Position numbers and translations under genes: made by a program. DNA of 64,000 nt, taken from the NCBI RefSeq assembly GCF_030812415.1, contig NZ_JAUSST010000005.1, forward strand, positions 186,001 through 250,000, written 5' to 3'. This DNA comes from Paenibacillus harenae (GTDB taxonomy: Bacteria > Bacillota > Bacilli > Paenibacillales > Paenibacillaceae). Under the pieces are notes generated by a model that saw nothing but the letters and a program-made list of their open reading frames with translations, had not been told where the DNA came from and ran no database searches. Shown piece by piece: positions 8,952 through 17,308 of this stretch; the stretch's first letter is position 1; every line of letters starts with the position of its first letter.

Positions 8952-8973
8952 AGGTTAGGTTATATGCAGCAAA

Positions 8974-9020
8974 AAAAGCTGTCCGTAAGTCATTGCTCGA
9001 TGACGAACGGGCAGCTTTTC
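8974..9020. terminator. Bidirectional terminator
   Basis: AAAAGCTGTCCGT pairs with ACGGGCAGCTTTT (one G-U pair) between the convergent ATP-grasp and spore-protein genes, with A/T runs on both sides. Confidence 0.8.
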
Positions 9021-9037
9021 TTCGTATCGTCCTCGTC

Positions 9038-9313
9038 TTATTCCTGGTTAGACAGCTTGTCCTGCGCCAGGCGAATCATTTCCCGAACCATCGAGCCGCC
9101 GATTTTGCCTCCGATATGGCCTGCCGCTTCCGTCGTTAATTCGCCGTTGTCGGCTGACTTTAGCGGGATCCCGAGCTCCTTGGCCACCTCGTACTTCACA
9201 TCGTCCGGGCGGTTCGGGTCAACCGCATAACCTTCTCGCTTCATCACGTCTGCTTTGAACGTTTGCATAGCTTGCTCCGCTCCGGCTACCGTATATCTTC
9301 TTCTTCTTCCCAT
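9038..9313 (-). CDS. Alpha/beta-type small acid-soluble spore protein
   Basis: 91 residues with the hallmarks of DNA-coating spore proteins: AGAEQAMQTFK near the N-terminus, the germination-protease-like site KYEVAKELGIPL, and the C-terminal helix IGGKIGGSMVREMIRLAQ. Such proteins bind spore DNA in the A-form and protect it. Start ATG 9313 has AAAGGAG nine bases upstream; the longer in-frame extension has no such signal. Unlike standard members of 60-70 residues, it has an Arg-rich start (MGRRRRYT) and an insertion of about a dozen residues (REGYAVDPNRPDD) before the protease site. Confidence 0.88.
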   Translation of the reverse strand: MGRRRRYTVAGAEQAMQTFKADVMKREGYAVDPNRPDDVKYEVAKELGIPLKSADNGELTTEAAGHIGGKIGGSMVREMIRLAQDKLSNQE

Positions 9314-9484
9314 AATGCCCACTCCTTTCATTTCCTTTATCATGCCCTTTTGCAGTAGGAATAGATGCCGAATAAATTTTTCCAGCGGGAATAGCGTGAG
9401 ATTGGCCTCCATGCAAGTATTACCCGTAACTTTTCCGCATTAGCTGTCGTCTACATAAGCATATTCTCCAAAAGGTGGGTTAAA

Positions 9485-10063
9485 ATGTTTAAATCTACTG
9501 CCATTACCGTCCTATTGACCGCTCTAATCCTGCTGACGGCATGCGGAGGAGATGCGGAACCCAAAGCAGAAACCGACACAGAAGTAACTACGCCTGAGAG
9601 CCATGTAGCAGAGGTGGAAACCCCCGGCGCGGAGAATGGCGACAATGGGCTGAAAGACCAAGATGTTACGGAGACAAATCAGCCGGATGTAGACAATTTT
9701 GAATCGGCACAATTGATAAACCTGGAATCCTACAAAGATCAATTTACCGACGGCAAAGAGCTCGTACTTACCGCGCTCGAAAACAACCTCGTCTCGTTGG
9801 TTGAGCATAACGACACGCTTTACCGATCCGGATTTGTGAATGAAAAGCTGGCAGACGATATGAAGGATTATTACGGCGAACAATTCAAGTATCGGTTTAT
9901 AGACATCGAGAGTATTGAACAAAATTTGTCTTGGGGAAATGTACATATCACAGTTTTGGGACAACGTCTGGATACGACAACCAAGACGATCTCAGAAGTC
10001 AAAATGATGTATGCTTTTCGGGAAAACGACGAAGGAGAATGGATGATTCATACGATCGATTGA
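9485..10063 (+). CDS. Lipoprotein, possibly NTF2-like domain
   Basis: 192 residues. Lipobox LLTAC with Cys20, then an acidic Glu/Thr-rich linker to about residue 75, then a domain of about 115 residues ending ISEVKMMYAFRENDEGEWMIHTID. That ending, preceded by helices with ESYKDQF and DDMKDYYGEQF, resembles the last strands of NTF2/TcaA-type domains, but I do not assign a family. Good ribosome site AAAGGTGGG. Single gene. Confidence 0.7.
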   Translation: MFKSTAITVLLTALILLTACGGDAEPKAETDTEVTTPESHVAEVETPGAENGDNGLKDQDVTETNQPDVDNFESAQLINLESYKDQFTDGKELVLTALENNLVSLVEHNDTLYRSGFVNEKLADDMKDYYGEQFKYRFIDIESIEQNLSWGNVHITVLGQRLDTTTKTISEVKMMYAFRENDEGEWMIHTID

Positions 10064-10073
10064 TACACAGGTA

Positions 10074-10103
10074 GGCCCTTCCTGCGTCATGCGCAGAAGG
10101 GCC
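10074..10103. terminator. Hairpin between convergent genes
   Basis: GGCCCTTCCTGCG and CGCAGAAGGGCC pair with one bulged base; the T-run is weak on both strands. Confidence 0.55.
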
Positions 10104-10108
10104 GTCAA

Positions 10109-11062
10109 TTAGATATCGCCGAAGCGGTTGCCTGCGGCTACGCCCTTGGGCGATATGCGTTCGATCTCTGCCAGATCATCAGTCGTCAGCGCGACTCGCA
10201 GCGCGCCGAGATTCTCTTGCACGCGATCCAGCTGCTTCGTTCCCGGAATCGGGACGATCTGCTCGCCTTGCGACAGCAGCCATGCCAGTCCCAGCTGGGC
10301 GGGCGTGCAGCCTTTCTGCGCAGCCAGCTTCTCGATCAAGGAGACGACCTCCACGTTCTTGAGGAAGTTGTCGCCTTGGAACCTGGGGAACAGGCGCCGA
10401 TAATCGTCTTCGGGCAAATCCTCGAACTTCTTGATCTGACCGGTCAGGAAACCTCGCCCCAGGGGGCTATAAGGCACCAAGCCGATGCCTAACTCCTTCA
10501 GAACCGGCAGAACCTCGTCCTCGACTTCCCTGCTCCAAAGCGAATATTCGGTTTGAACCGCCGTAATCGGATGTACGGAGTGTGCCCGGCGAACGATGTC
10601 GGCAGGTGCTTCCGACAAGCCGATGTAACGGATTTTGCCTTGTTGAACGAGATCGGCCAGCGTGCCTACCGTCTCTTCGATGGGCGTATTGGGATCAACC
10701 CGATGCTGGTAATACAGATCGATGTAATCGATGCCTAAACTGTAGAGGCTGGCGTCGACCGATTTCTTGATATAAGCCGGATCGCCCTTCGGGCCTTGAC
10801 CGTGCGTAACGCCGAATTTAGTCGCAATAATAGCTACCTCCCGGCGGCTCTTAAGAGCACGGCCAAGCAGTTTCTCATTACCCCCGAACCGTCCCAGCAT
10901 GAACTCCCCGTATAGATCGGCCGTATCGAACAGGGTCACGCCCAGATCCAGCGCTCCTTGAATCGTGCGCACGGAATCATCGTTATCGGGCATCATCATC
11001 GTTCCAAGGCCGAGTGCGGACACCTCAAGCCCCTCGTTGCCTAGTTTTCTTCTTTGCAGCAT
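10109..11062 (-). CDS. Aldo/keto reductase
   Basis: 317-residue NADP-dependent oxidoreductase of the aldo/keto reductase superfamily. Seen are GLGTMMM at the barrel entrance, FDTADLYG with the catalytic Asp and Tyr, IIATKFG with the catalytic Lys, YYQHRVD with the His, and cofactor-end residues PIPGTKQLDRVQENLGA. The pattern is that of the AKR13/YajO-like group acting on small aldehydes or ketones. Start ATG 11062 has GAGGGA upstream; the longer frame start lacks one. Downstream of, and in the same direction as, an MmyB-type regulator that probably controls it. Confidence 0.9.
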   Translation of the reverse strand: MLQRRKLGNEGLEVSALGLGTMMMPDNDDSVRTIQGALDLGVTLFDTADLYGEFMLGRFGGNEKLLGRALKSRREVAIIATKFGVTHGQGPKGDPAYIKKSVDASLYSLGIDYIDLYYQHRVDPNTPIEETVGTLADLVQQGKIRYIGLSEAPADIVRRAHSVHPITAVQTEYSLWSREVEDEVLPVLKELGIGLVPYSPLGRGFLTGQIKKFEDLPEDDYRRLFPRFQGDNFLKNVEVVSLIEKLAAQKGCTPAQLGLAWLLSQGEQIVPIPGTKQLDRVQENLGALRVALTTDDLAEIERISPKGVAAGNRFGDI

Positions 11063-11164
11063 ATGGATTCCCTCACTTCTATCGTATAAGAATCGATGGA
11101 ACATGGGCTCATTCTAATCGATCCTTCCAGGGGCAACCACACAACGCTTTTGCTAGTAAAAAAA

Positions 11165-11980
11165 TTACCCGTCAGCATCCTCATCCGTAACCGGCGTGTA
11201 GATGCATATGTGAATATCCGGGCTGTCGGACAGATTCGACAACGAATTAATATCGAAAGCAATAGGCTTATCGCTATCAGGGATCTGTAAAACAACCCGG
11301 CTTACTTTTTTGAGCTGGATATCGTAACGGTTCCACATCCGCTCGAACTCCGCGCTGTTCCTCATAAGCTGCTCCACCGTCTGCTCAAACCAAGGATCAT
11401 CCTGATGTTTATCATAATAAGTTCTGAACACGGCAACGGAATAGGACGCGAACGGTTCGAGGTTCACGATGCGTCGACGGACGTCCGCGTCCTCGAAAAA
11501 CAACCGAATGAAATAACGGTCCTTCGCAGGAATGGAAGCAAAGTCGGCTAACATCCTGCTGGCTGCCTCATTCCAAGCGAGAATTTCGGTTCTCTCATTG
11601 GTGATATAAGAAGGGTAAGCGAGCTGATCGATAATGTTCTGCAGCTGCGGATAAACCACGGTTGGAGCCGAGGGGGGCGTATTAGGCGCGTGCGGATTCC
11701 ATAGCTGAAATAAATGCAAACGCTCGTCCGGTGACAATCGGAGCGCCTTGGCAATGTTTTCGATCACTTCCCTCGACGCGGTTAATTCTCTGCCTTGTTC
11801 CAGCCACGTATAGTAAGTGACGCTCACGCCCGCCAGTATGGCGACTTCCTCGCGACGCAGTCCAGGCGTCTTCCGCTGTCCGCTAATGTAGCTTAAACCC
11901 GCGTCCTCCGGCGACAGACGTTCCCTGCGCGATTTGAGAAACGCTCCCATCGTTTTAGCTTTGCTGTTGTCAACGCTCAT
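11165..11980 (-). CDS. XRE-type regulator with MmyB-like ligand-binding domain
   Basis: 271 residues. Residues 9-80 are a helix-turn-helix with the family phrase RKTPGLRREEVAILAGVSVTYYTWLEQGR; residues 100-265 match the MmyB-like ligand-binding domain (AWNEAASRMLADF, YFIRLFFEDADVRRR, DIHICIYTPVTDED). Proteins of this type usually repress an adjacent oxidoreductase gene, and an aldo/keto reductase follows 103 bases downstream on the same strand. The 12018-12042 leader has a near-repeat of ACTCCATGGAATAG / ACTCCATTCTA that could be its operator. Confidence 0.88.
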   Translation of the reverse strand: MSVDNSKAKTMGAFLKSRRERLSPEDAGLSYISGQRKTPGLRREEVAILAGVSVTYYTWLEQGRELTASREVIENIAKALRLSPDERLHLFQLWNPHAPNTPPSAPTVVYPQLQNIIDQLAYPSYITNERTEILAWNEAASRMLADFASIPAKDRYFIRLFFEDADVRRRIVNLEPFASYSVAVFRTYYDKHQDDPWFEQTVEQLMRNSAEFERMWNRYDIQLKKVSRVVLQIPDSDKPIAFDINSLSNLSDSPDIHICIYTPVTDEDADG

Positions 11981-12125
11981 AGGTAGGTCACCTGCCTTTC
12001 CTAAAGAAATTATAGCACTCCATGGAATAGTAACTCCATTCTACCAGTATTTTGGCGGTGATAATGACTAGCATCCTTGATATAATTCCGAAATTGGATA
12101 AACCCGAGGAGGCAAAACAAATTTC

Positions 12126-13739
12126 GTGAATCGTTTTCTAGGTAAAATCGTAACAGCGACAATCGCCGGCATCTTGGCAGCGAGCCTATTGCCGCAGGCT
12201 GCGTCTGCCGATAAGGGACAGCCGTTTGATGATATTAGTAAGAGCTATGCCCGAAATGAAATCATAGATTTATATAATAAGAAAATCCTTGCCGGTACAT
12301 CGGCTACAACCTTCTCGCCTGCGAAGTCGATTACGAGAGCTGAGTTCATCACGGTTCTGGGCCGTCTGCTGAAGCTTGAGCCCGTGGCAAGCCCGATAAC
12401 TCCCTATACCGACGTCGCGAAGAGCGCTTGGTATTACGGCTCGATTCAAGCGGCGGTTCAGCTGGAACTGGTAAGCGGCACATCGGCAACGACCTTCGCC
12501 CCGGCTAAGGCGGTTACGCGGCAAGAGGCCGCCGTCATGATCGCGAATGCGTTCAATCAGACGGGAAGTAGGGCGGACAGCCATCTAACATACGAGGATA
12601 AAGGGAAAATTGCCGGGTGGGCAATCGACGCCGTCGCTATCGTCAATGAGCTTGGCCTAATGAAAGGCGATACTTCCGGCAGCTTCCGGCCATTGAGCCC
12701 GATAACCAGGCAGGAAACGGCCGTCCTTCTAGCTCATGTGCTGGAGCGGGACGGCTGGGCGGCGGAGCTTGCGGCTAAGCCGGACGAACGTATTGTCCTG
12801 GGTTGGCAGTATGGGCAGACGACGACGCAGTACCAGAGCCATATTTTACGGTCGAATGTGAATACCTTGTCTCCGCGTTGGTACTTTGTCGGCAGCACGG
12901 GGGCCGTGGGTGATACCACGGATACGAAGCTGGCAGCATGGGCTAAGAGCAACGGCAAGAAAATATGGGCGATGGTAGGCAACCGTTCCGACCAGGAAGC
13001 TACCCACCAGCTATTGTCCAGCACCTCTGCAAGAACGGCCGCGGTTAATGGGCTCGCGGCACGCGTAAGCCAGTATGGACTGGATGGACTGAATATCGAT
13101 TTTGAAAACGTAGCGCCGGCTGATCGCGCGAACTTCACAGCCTTTGTGTCTCAATTGGCGGTTAAGCTTCATGCGCTGGGCAAGATGCTGTCGGTCGATG
13201 TCTCTCCCGATCTCGGCACCGACTGGACGGAGGCGTTTGATTATGCGGCGCTCGGAAAGCAAGCCGATTACATGGTATTGATGGGCTACGATGAGCATTA
13301 TGGCGGGAGCTTATATCCGGGACCGAATGCTTCGCTTCCTTATGATGAACAGGCCGTCAATACGATTCTGAAAGTCGTTGCCAGCAACAAGATCATACTG
13401 GCATTACCCTTCTATAATCGCGACTGGTCGCTGAATCCCAACGGTACGGTATTGTCTTCGGCCTTCGTCTCGCTAACCGAACAGAACCAAACGATTGCGA
13501 GTTACGGGCTTAAGCCGGTATGGAGTCCGGATTTAGGACAGTATGTGGCCAGCTATTCGAAGCAAGCCATCAAACATACGATATGGATCGAGGATGGCCG
13601 TTCCGTTATTGCGAAGTATCAGCTGGCGGTGAAGAGCAAGCTGGCAGGCGTTGCCTATTGGTACATTGGCGGAGAGAGCCCGGATCTATGGGCCAGCCTC
13701 AGAAACGCAGAGAAATATTACGACTATTCGTTTCGATAA
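12126..13739 (+). CDS. Exported SLH-domain glycoside hydrolase family 18 protein
   Basis: 537 residues. A signal peptide is cleaved near AASA-DK (residue 28). Three S-layer homology repeats (about 30-85, 90-145, 155-210, each with a TRxEF/E-type ending) anchor it to pyruvylated cell-wall polymers. Residues 220-537 form a GH18 barrel whose catalytic strand DGLNIDFEN fits DGxxxDxE, with Glu as proton donor; YMVLMGYDEHY and LPFYNRDWSL are later active-site strands. It probably hydrolyses a GlcNAc-containing polymer at the cell surface. GTG start with AGGAGG 13 bases upstream; TATAAT at 12081-12086 is a probable -10. Closed by a strong terminator. Confidence 0.9.
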   Translation: MNRFLGKIVTATIAGILAASLLPQAASADKGQPFDDISKSYARNEIIDLYNKKILAGTSATTFSPAKSITRAEFITVLGRLLKLEPVASPITPYTDVAKSAWYYGSIQAAVQLELVSGTSATTFAPAKAVTRQEAAVMIANAFNQTGSRADSHLTYEDKGKIAGWAIDAVAIVNELGLMKGDTSGSFRPLSPITRQETAVLLAHVLERDGWAAELAAKPDERIVLGWQYGQTTTQYQSHILRSNVNTLSPRWYFVGSTGAVGDTTDTKLAAWAKSNGKKIWAMVGNRSDQEATHQLLSSTSARTAAVNGLAARVSQYGLDGLNIDFENVAPADRANFTAFVSQLAVKLHALGKMLSVDVSPDLGTDWTEAFDYAALGKQADYMVLMGYDEHYGGSLYPGPNASLPYDEQAVNTILKVVASNKIILALPFYNRDWSLNPNGTVLSSAFVSLTEQNQTIASYGLKPVWSPDLGQYVASYSKQAIKHTIWIEDGRSVIAKYQLAVKSKLAGVAYWYIGGESPDLWASLRNAEKYYDYSFR

Positions 13740-13742
13740 CAA

Positions 13743-13780
13743 AAAGCACGTTCGTTGCCTCTAAGCATCGAACGTGCTTT
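13743..13780. terminator. Bidirectional terminator after the SLH-GH18 gene
   Basis: Perfect 12-bp stem AAAGCACGTTCG/CGAACGTGCTTT with a 14-base loop, between convergent genes. Confidence 0.85.
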
Positions 13781-13787
13781 ATCGATT

Positions 13788-16175
13788 TTATACGGTCGTA
13801 ATTTCCGCCTGTGCAGGCTGCAGCCCGTGGGACGCGGCTTTCACGACGATTCGTCCCGGCAACTGCGTCGTTCTAATGTAGGCAAGAAGCTTGCCGTTAT
13901 GCAATTTCCTCGCTCTGGAGCTATAGGGCGTGAGGTCCTTGATATCTCCGTTCTCCATGCCGATGATCTCTCCCGGTCCCTCGATAGACAGCTCAATTGA
14001 ATGGTCGGATACATATACAAAATGCCCGTCGCTGTCAGTCAACTGAATCTCGACGTGAGCAATATCTTCACCGTCTGCCTTCAGCTCCGAATAATCCAAA
14101 CGCATAGCGATCTGCTCCGGCTTGGAGACGGTACGAAGCATGCACGTATATCGTTTCCCGTCAGAGCCTTTGGCTACAGCTTCTAGGATCCCCTCTTCAA
14201 AGGCGACCTCCCAAGTCAAGTAGAGCTGGGGAGCATCCCTAAGACGCTTCGTGCCCAAAGAGCGGCCATTGATGAAGAGCTCGGCTTCTTCGCAGTTTGT
14301 ATGGCAGGTGATCTTGAGTTCCTCTCCATCTGTCCAGTTCCAATGGGGAACGCCGCCCGTCCACCTTCCGCGGGCTCCATGATCGGATTTAACCATTTTC
14401 ATGGAAGTAAGGTACACCATCGGTTCCTCGCTCCATAGACTTTGACGGTAGTAATAGCTCGATTTCTTAAACCCGGCAAGATCCAGAAATCCGGCTGCTG
14501 CGACCCTTACGGGCCAGCCCTTCGCTTCTCCCAAATAATCGATGCCGGTCCAAATGAATTGGGCACTCATATAGTAATTGTCCCTGACGGCGAGCCACGC
14601 TTCCAGACTGGGGCTGTTTTCGCTGCCGTAGGTGACTCTGTCCGGGTATTTCCGATGATCCTCGTCGTAGAACTGTTCTTTGTAATTGTAGCCTACCACA
14701 TCAAGAGCATCCGCGTATCCGGTCAGATTGGACAACTCGGGAAAAGCAAGCGCTGCCGTCACGGGCCTTGTCGTATCGCATTCCTTGACGTACCTCGCGA
14801 GGCGTCTCGCGATCGTTGCCAGCCTCTCGGCGTTCGGTTTGTTCGGATCGTATTTTCTTTCGGCTGCCGGTTTGTTGGCATCGTTATTGCCGGTCATCGT
14901 CTCGAAGTACGGGTGGCAATACGGATCATTCGGATAGTCGACTTCATTGCCGATGCTCCACATGATGATGGAAGGATGGTTGCGGTCTCTAAGCACCATC
15001 TCCTTCAAGTCCGCTTCGCCCCACTGCGGAAAGTCCTCGTAATAGCCAAAATGCTTGGGCGGGTACACGTTGTGGCCGGTCGACCACTTGTTCTTCACGC
15101 CTTCCCATTCGTCGAACGCTTCATCGATGACGAGAAAACCCATGACGTCGCATAAGTCCAGCAAATTCGGCGCGGGCGGATTATGGCTCATTCGAATCGC
15201 GTTGCAGCCCATTTCCTTCAAGGCCGTAAGCCTGCGTTCCCATACTTTCGCGGGCACCGCTGCACCAAGGCCGCCTGCGTCATGATGCACGCATACGCCT
15301 TTCATTTTCATATTGACGCCATTCAGGAAGAAGCCTTTGTTGGCATCGAATCGGAACGAGCGGATGCCGACAACGGTTTGTACGCGGTCAAGCACCACGC
15401 CGTCTTTGCTGAGCTCTGTACGCATCGTATACAGGGATGGGCTATCCGGCGACCATAACTTCGGATTAGCGACAACGATAGTCCCATTACCTTCAACTGC
15501 CGATTCGGCGAGGGCGGTCAATGCGTCTGTTGCTTGCCCGATAATTTTTCCGTTTCCGTCCAATAGCACATTGGTCACTTGAATCGTCTCGTCTTGGAGG
15601 GTCTCATTAGACAGGAGGACCTGAACGGCTACCGTCGCTTGCTCCAAGGAAACGTCCGGCGTCGTTACGAATACGCCGTATTGATCGATGTGAATGGGAT
15701 CCGTAACGGTTAGATAGACGTCCCTGTAGATGCCCGAGCCGGTGAACCATCTGGAATCCGCGATATCCTTGTGATCCACCTTGACCGATATAAGATTGTC
15801 GCTGTCTCCAAAGGACACGCAGTCCGTAATGTCATGCGTAAACGTGCTGTACCCGTAAGGCCTTTTCCCCAAATAGTAGCTGTTGCACCATACCTGGGCG
15901 TTGTTATAGATACCCTCGAAGGTGATATATACGCGCTTACCCCGCAAATCTTGCGGCAAGTCGAACCTCTTTCTATACCAACCAATGCCGCCTGGCAGGT
16001 AGCCGGTTCCGCTGGAATGCTCCTCGGAAAACGGTTCTTCGACGGACCAGTCATGAGGCAGCGTTACCTTCCTCCAGCTAGCGTCGTCGAAGCCTTTGTA
16101 CCATGCGCCAAGCTCGTCGCCTCTGTGGAACGTCCAATCCAGATTCATCCGTTCAATGCGTCTTCCCTTGCTCAT
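13788..16175 (-). CDS. Glycoside hydrolase family 2 (beta-galactosidase-like)
   Basis: 795 residues, cytoplasmic (no signal peptide). N-terminal sugar-binding jelly roll (RMNLDWTFHRGDE, VTLPHDWSVEEPF), immunoglobulin-like domain, then the barrel with MRMSHNPPAP-like sugar-site residues (IRMSHNPP), acid/base Glu in MWSIGNEVDYP and the likely nucleophile Glu in VTYGSENSPS; the C-terminal domains are of the DUF4982 kind. It probably releases beta-linked galactose or a related sugar. Start ATG 16175 has GGAAGGAG eight bases upstream, so the 34-codon longer frame is dropped. Divergent from the AraC gene. Confidence 0.88.
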   Translation of the reverse strand: MSKGRRIERMNLDWTFHRGDELGAWYKGFDDASWRKVTLPHDWSVEEPFSEEHSSGTGYLPGGIGWYRKRFDLPQDLRGKRVYITFEGIYNNAQVWCNSYYLGKRPYGYSTFTHDITDCVSFGDSDNLISVKVDHKDIADSRWFTGSGIYRDVYLTVTDPIHIDQYGVFVTTPDVSLEQATVAVQVLLSNETLQDETIQVTNVLLDGNGKIIGQATDALTALAESAVEGNGTIVVANPKLWSPDSPSLYTMRTELSKDGVVLDRVQTVVGIRSFRFDANKGFFLNGVNMKMKGVCVHHDAGGLGAAVPAKVWERRLTALKEMGCNAIRMSHNPPAPNLLDLCDVMGFLVIDEAFDEWEGVKNKWSTGHNVYPPKHFGYYEDFPQWGEADLKEMVLRDRNHPSIIMWSIGNEVDYPNDPYCHPYFETMTGNNDANKPAAERKYDPNKPNAERLATIARRLARYVKECDTTRPVTAALAFPELSNLTGYADALDVVGYNYKEQFYDEDHRKYPDRVTYGSENSPSLEAWLAVRDNYYMSAQFIWTGIDYLGEAKGWPVRVAAAGFLDLAGFKKSSYYYRQSLWSEEPMVYLTSMKMVKSDHGARGRWTGGVPHWNWTDGEELKITCHTNCEEAELFINGRSLGTKRLRDAPQLYLTWEVAFEEGILEAVAKGSDGKRYTCMLRTVSKPEQIAMRLDYSELKADGEDIAHVEIQLTDSDGHFVYVSDHSIELSIEGPGEIIGMENGDIKDLTPYSSRARKLHNGKLLAYIRTTQLPGRIVVKAASHGLQPAQAEITTV

Positions 16176-16274
16176 CGTAAGTCTCCTTCCGCTCCCTAAG
16201 CCGTAGGGGCATCCTGTATTCGCATATTCACAAAATTGCTCACCGCTAACCGGTTGTCTAGATGGCCGCGCTTT

Positions 16275-16292
16275 CATTATAAGGTTATAATG
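16275..16292. promoter_or_regulatory. Perfect palindrome between GH2 and AraC genes
   Basis: CATTATAA-GG-TTATAATG, an 8-2-8 inverted repeat, stands 100 bp before the GH2 start and 63 bp before the AraC start. It holds a TATAAT hexamer on each strand, so it may be overlapping divergent -10 boxes, an operator, or both. Confidence 0.55.
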
Positions 16293-16354
16293 AGGACTGG
16301 AGAATATCGCATATTGCTATTAACATAGACAAAATTGTCGGCGGAGGGCGAAGC

Positions 16355-17206
16355 ATGATCAGTATATCCGGTAATGCGATGAAGGAGTGGCATGAGTTCG
16401 GAGTGGCGAATACGGATTGTTTTCTGACCGTTAACTGCTGCGGCTATCAGAAGCTGATGACGAGAAATTTGGAGCGCAATCGCGAGCAAGGCAGAGCGGA
16501 TTATCAGCTCATCTACATCGTCCGGGGAAAGGCCGTTTTTCGCTTCGGCAATGAGGAGATAGTGGCGGGCGGCGGACATATGGTCTTCTATGCGCCGGGC
16601 CAACCGCAAAATTATTGTTATTATGCCGAAAATACGACGGAGGTATATTGGATTCATTTTACCGGGCATGCCGTTCACGATTATTTGGAGCAGTTCGGGC
16701 TTGTCGGCGGGTCCATTTACGAAATAGGCTCGATGGATGAGACCGTCGCTTTGTATAACAAAATCATATTTGAGCTGAATATGAATAAGCCGTTTAGCGG
16801 GCATGTAACTACGGCATATCTTCTGGAGATGCTCGCCTTGCTCGGCAGAAAGCTCCAGCACGGAGAAGAGCATCACAAGGCGAGACAGCATGCCGATATT
16901 ACGATGATTATTGGCGTTATGCACGAGAGATACAGCGAGCAACTCGTCATTGCCGATCTTGCAAGGCAGTGCAGCCTTAGTCCCTTCCGGTTCATCCATA
17001 AGTTCAAGGATGTAACGGGGACGACGCCGCTCAAATATGTGACCGATATCCGCATGAATGAAGCGAAGAAGCTGCTATCCGAATCCTCTCTTCACGTAAG
17101 GGAAGTGGCATCCATTGTCGGGTACGACAATCCGCTCTACTTCAGCAGGGTGTTCCGAAGCACGGTAGGTATGCCGCCTAGCGAATTTAAGAAACAGTTC
17201 CTATAA
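16355..17206 (+). CDS. AraC-family transcriptional regulator
   Basis: 283 residues. An N-terminal cupin-type sensing domain (YIVRGKAVFRFGNEEIVAGGG, VFYAPGQPQNY, VYWIHFTG) is followed by two helix-turn-helix motifs at 185-283 (LVIADLARQCSLSPFRFIHKFK and VREVASIVGYDNPLYFSRVFR). Such regulators bind a sugar and activate nearby glycosidase genes; the divergent GH2 gene is the obvious target. Ribosome site GGCGGAGGGCG. Its stop codon is already inside a copy of the interspersed repeat. Confidence 0.9.
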   Translation: MISISGNAMKEWHEFGVANTDCFLTVNCCGYQKLMTRNLERNREQGRADYQLIYIVRGKAVFRFGNEEIVAGGGHMVFYAPGQPQNYCYYAENTTEVYWIHFTGHAVHDYLEQFGLVGGSIYEIGSMDETVALYNKIIFELNMNKPFSGHVTTAYLLEMLALLGRKLQHGEEHHKARQHADITMIIGVMHERYSEQLVIADLARQCSLSPFRFIHKFKDVTGTTPLKYVTDIRMNEAKKLLSESSLHVREVASIVGYDNPLYFSRVFRSTVGMPPSEFKKQFL

Positions 17207-17297
17207 AGTTTCTGCAAAAATCCAACGTAGCAGTCAAAGGTTAGCTGCATATGCACAAGGGGCTGTCCCCAAGCCGTTGGCTTGGGACAGCCCCTTG
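17205..17297. repeat. Interspersed repeat copy B (unit plus hairpin, inverted)
   Basis: In inverted orientation this matches positions 62-156: unit copy at 17205-17230, linker with GGTTAGCTGCATATGCAC, then the hairpin 17256-17297. Similarity runs through linker as well as hairpin, so the element of about 95 bp is one homologous unit, not chance hairpins. It lies between convergent genes. Confidence 0.8.
17256..17297. terminator. Terminator hairpin of repeat copy B
   Basis: Arms CAAGGGGCTGTCCCCAAGCC and GGCTTGGGACAGCCCCTTG pair with one bulge, followed by TTTT on the + strand. Serves the AraC gene and possibly the convergent kinase gene. Confidence 0.75.
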
Positions 17298-17308
17298 TTT
17301 TATAACGA

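Noticed and set aside
14442..15155. 237-codon open frame on the + strand
   Set aside because: Lies wholly inside the GH2 gene on the opposite strand; no ribosome site and Arg/Val-rich shadow composition.
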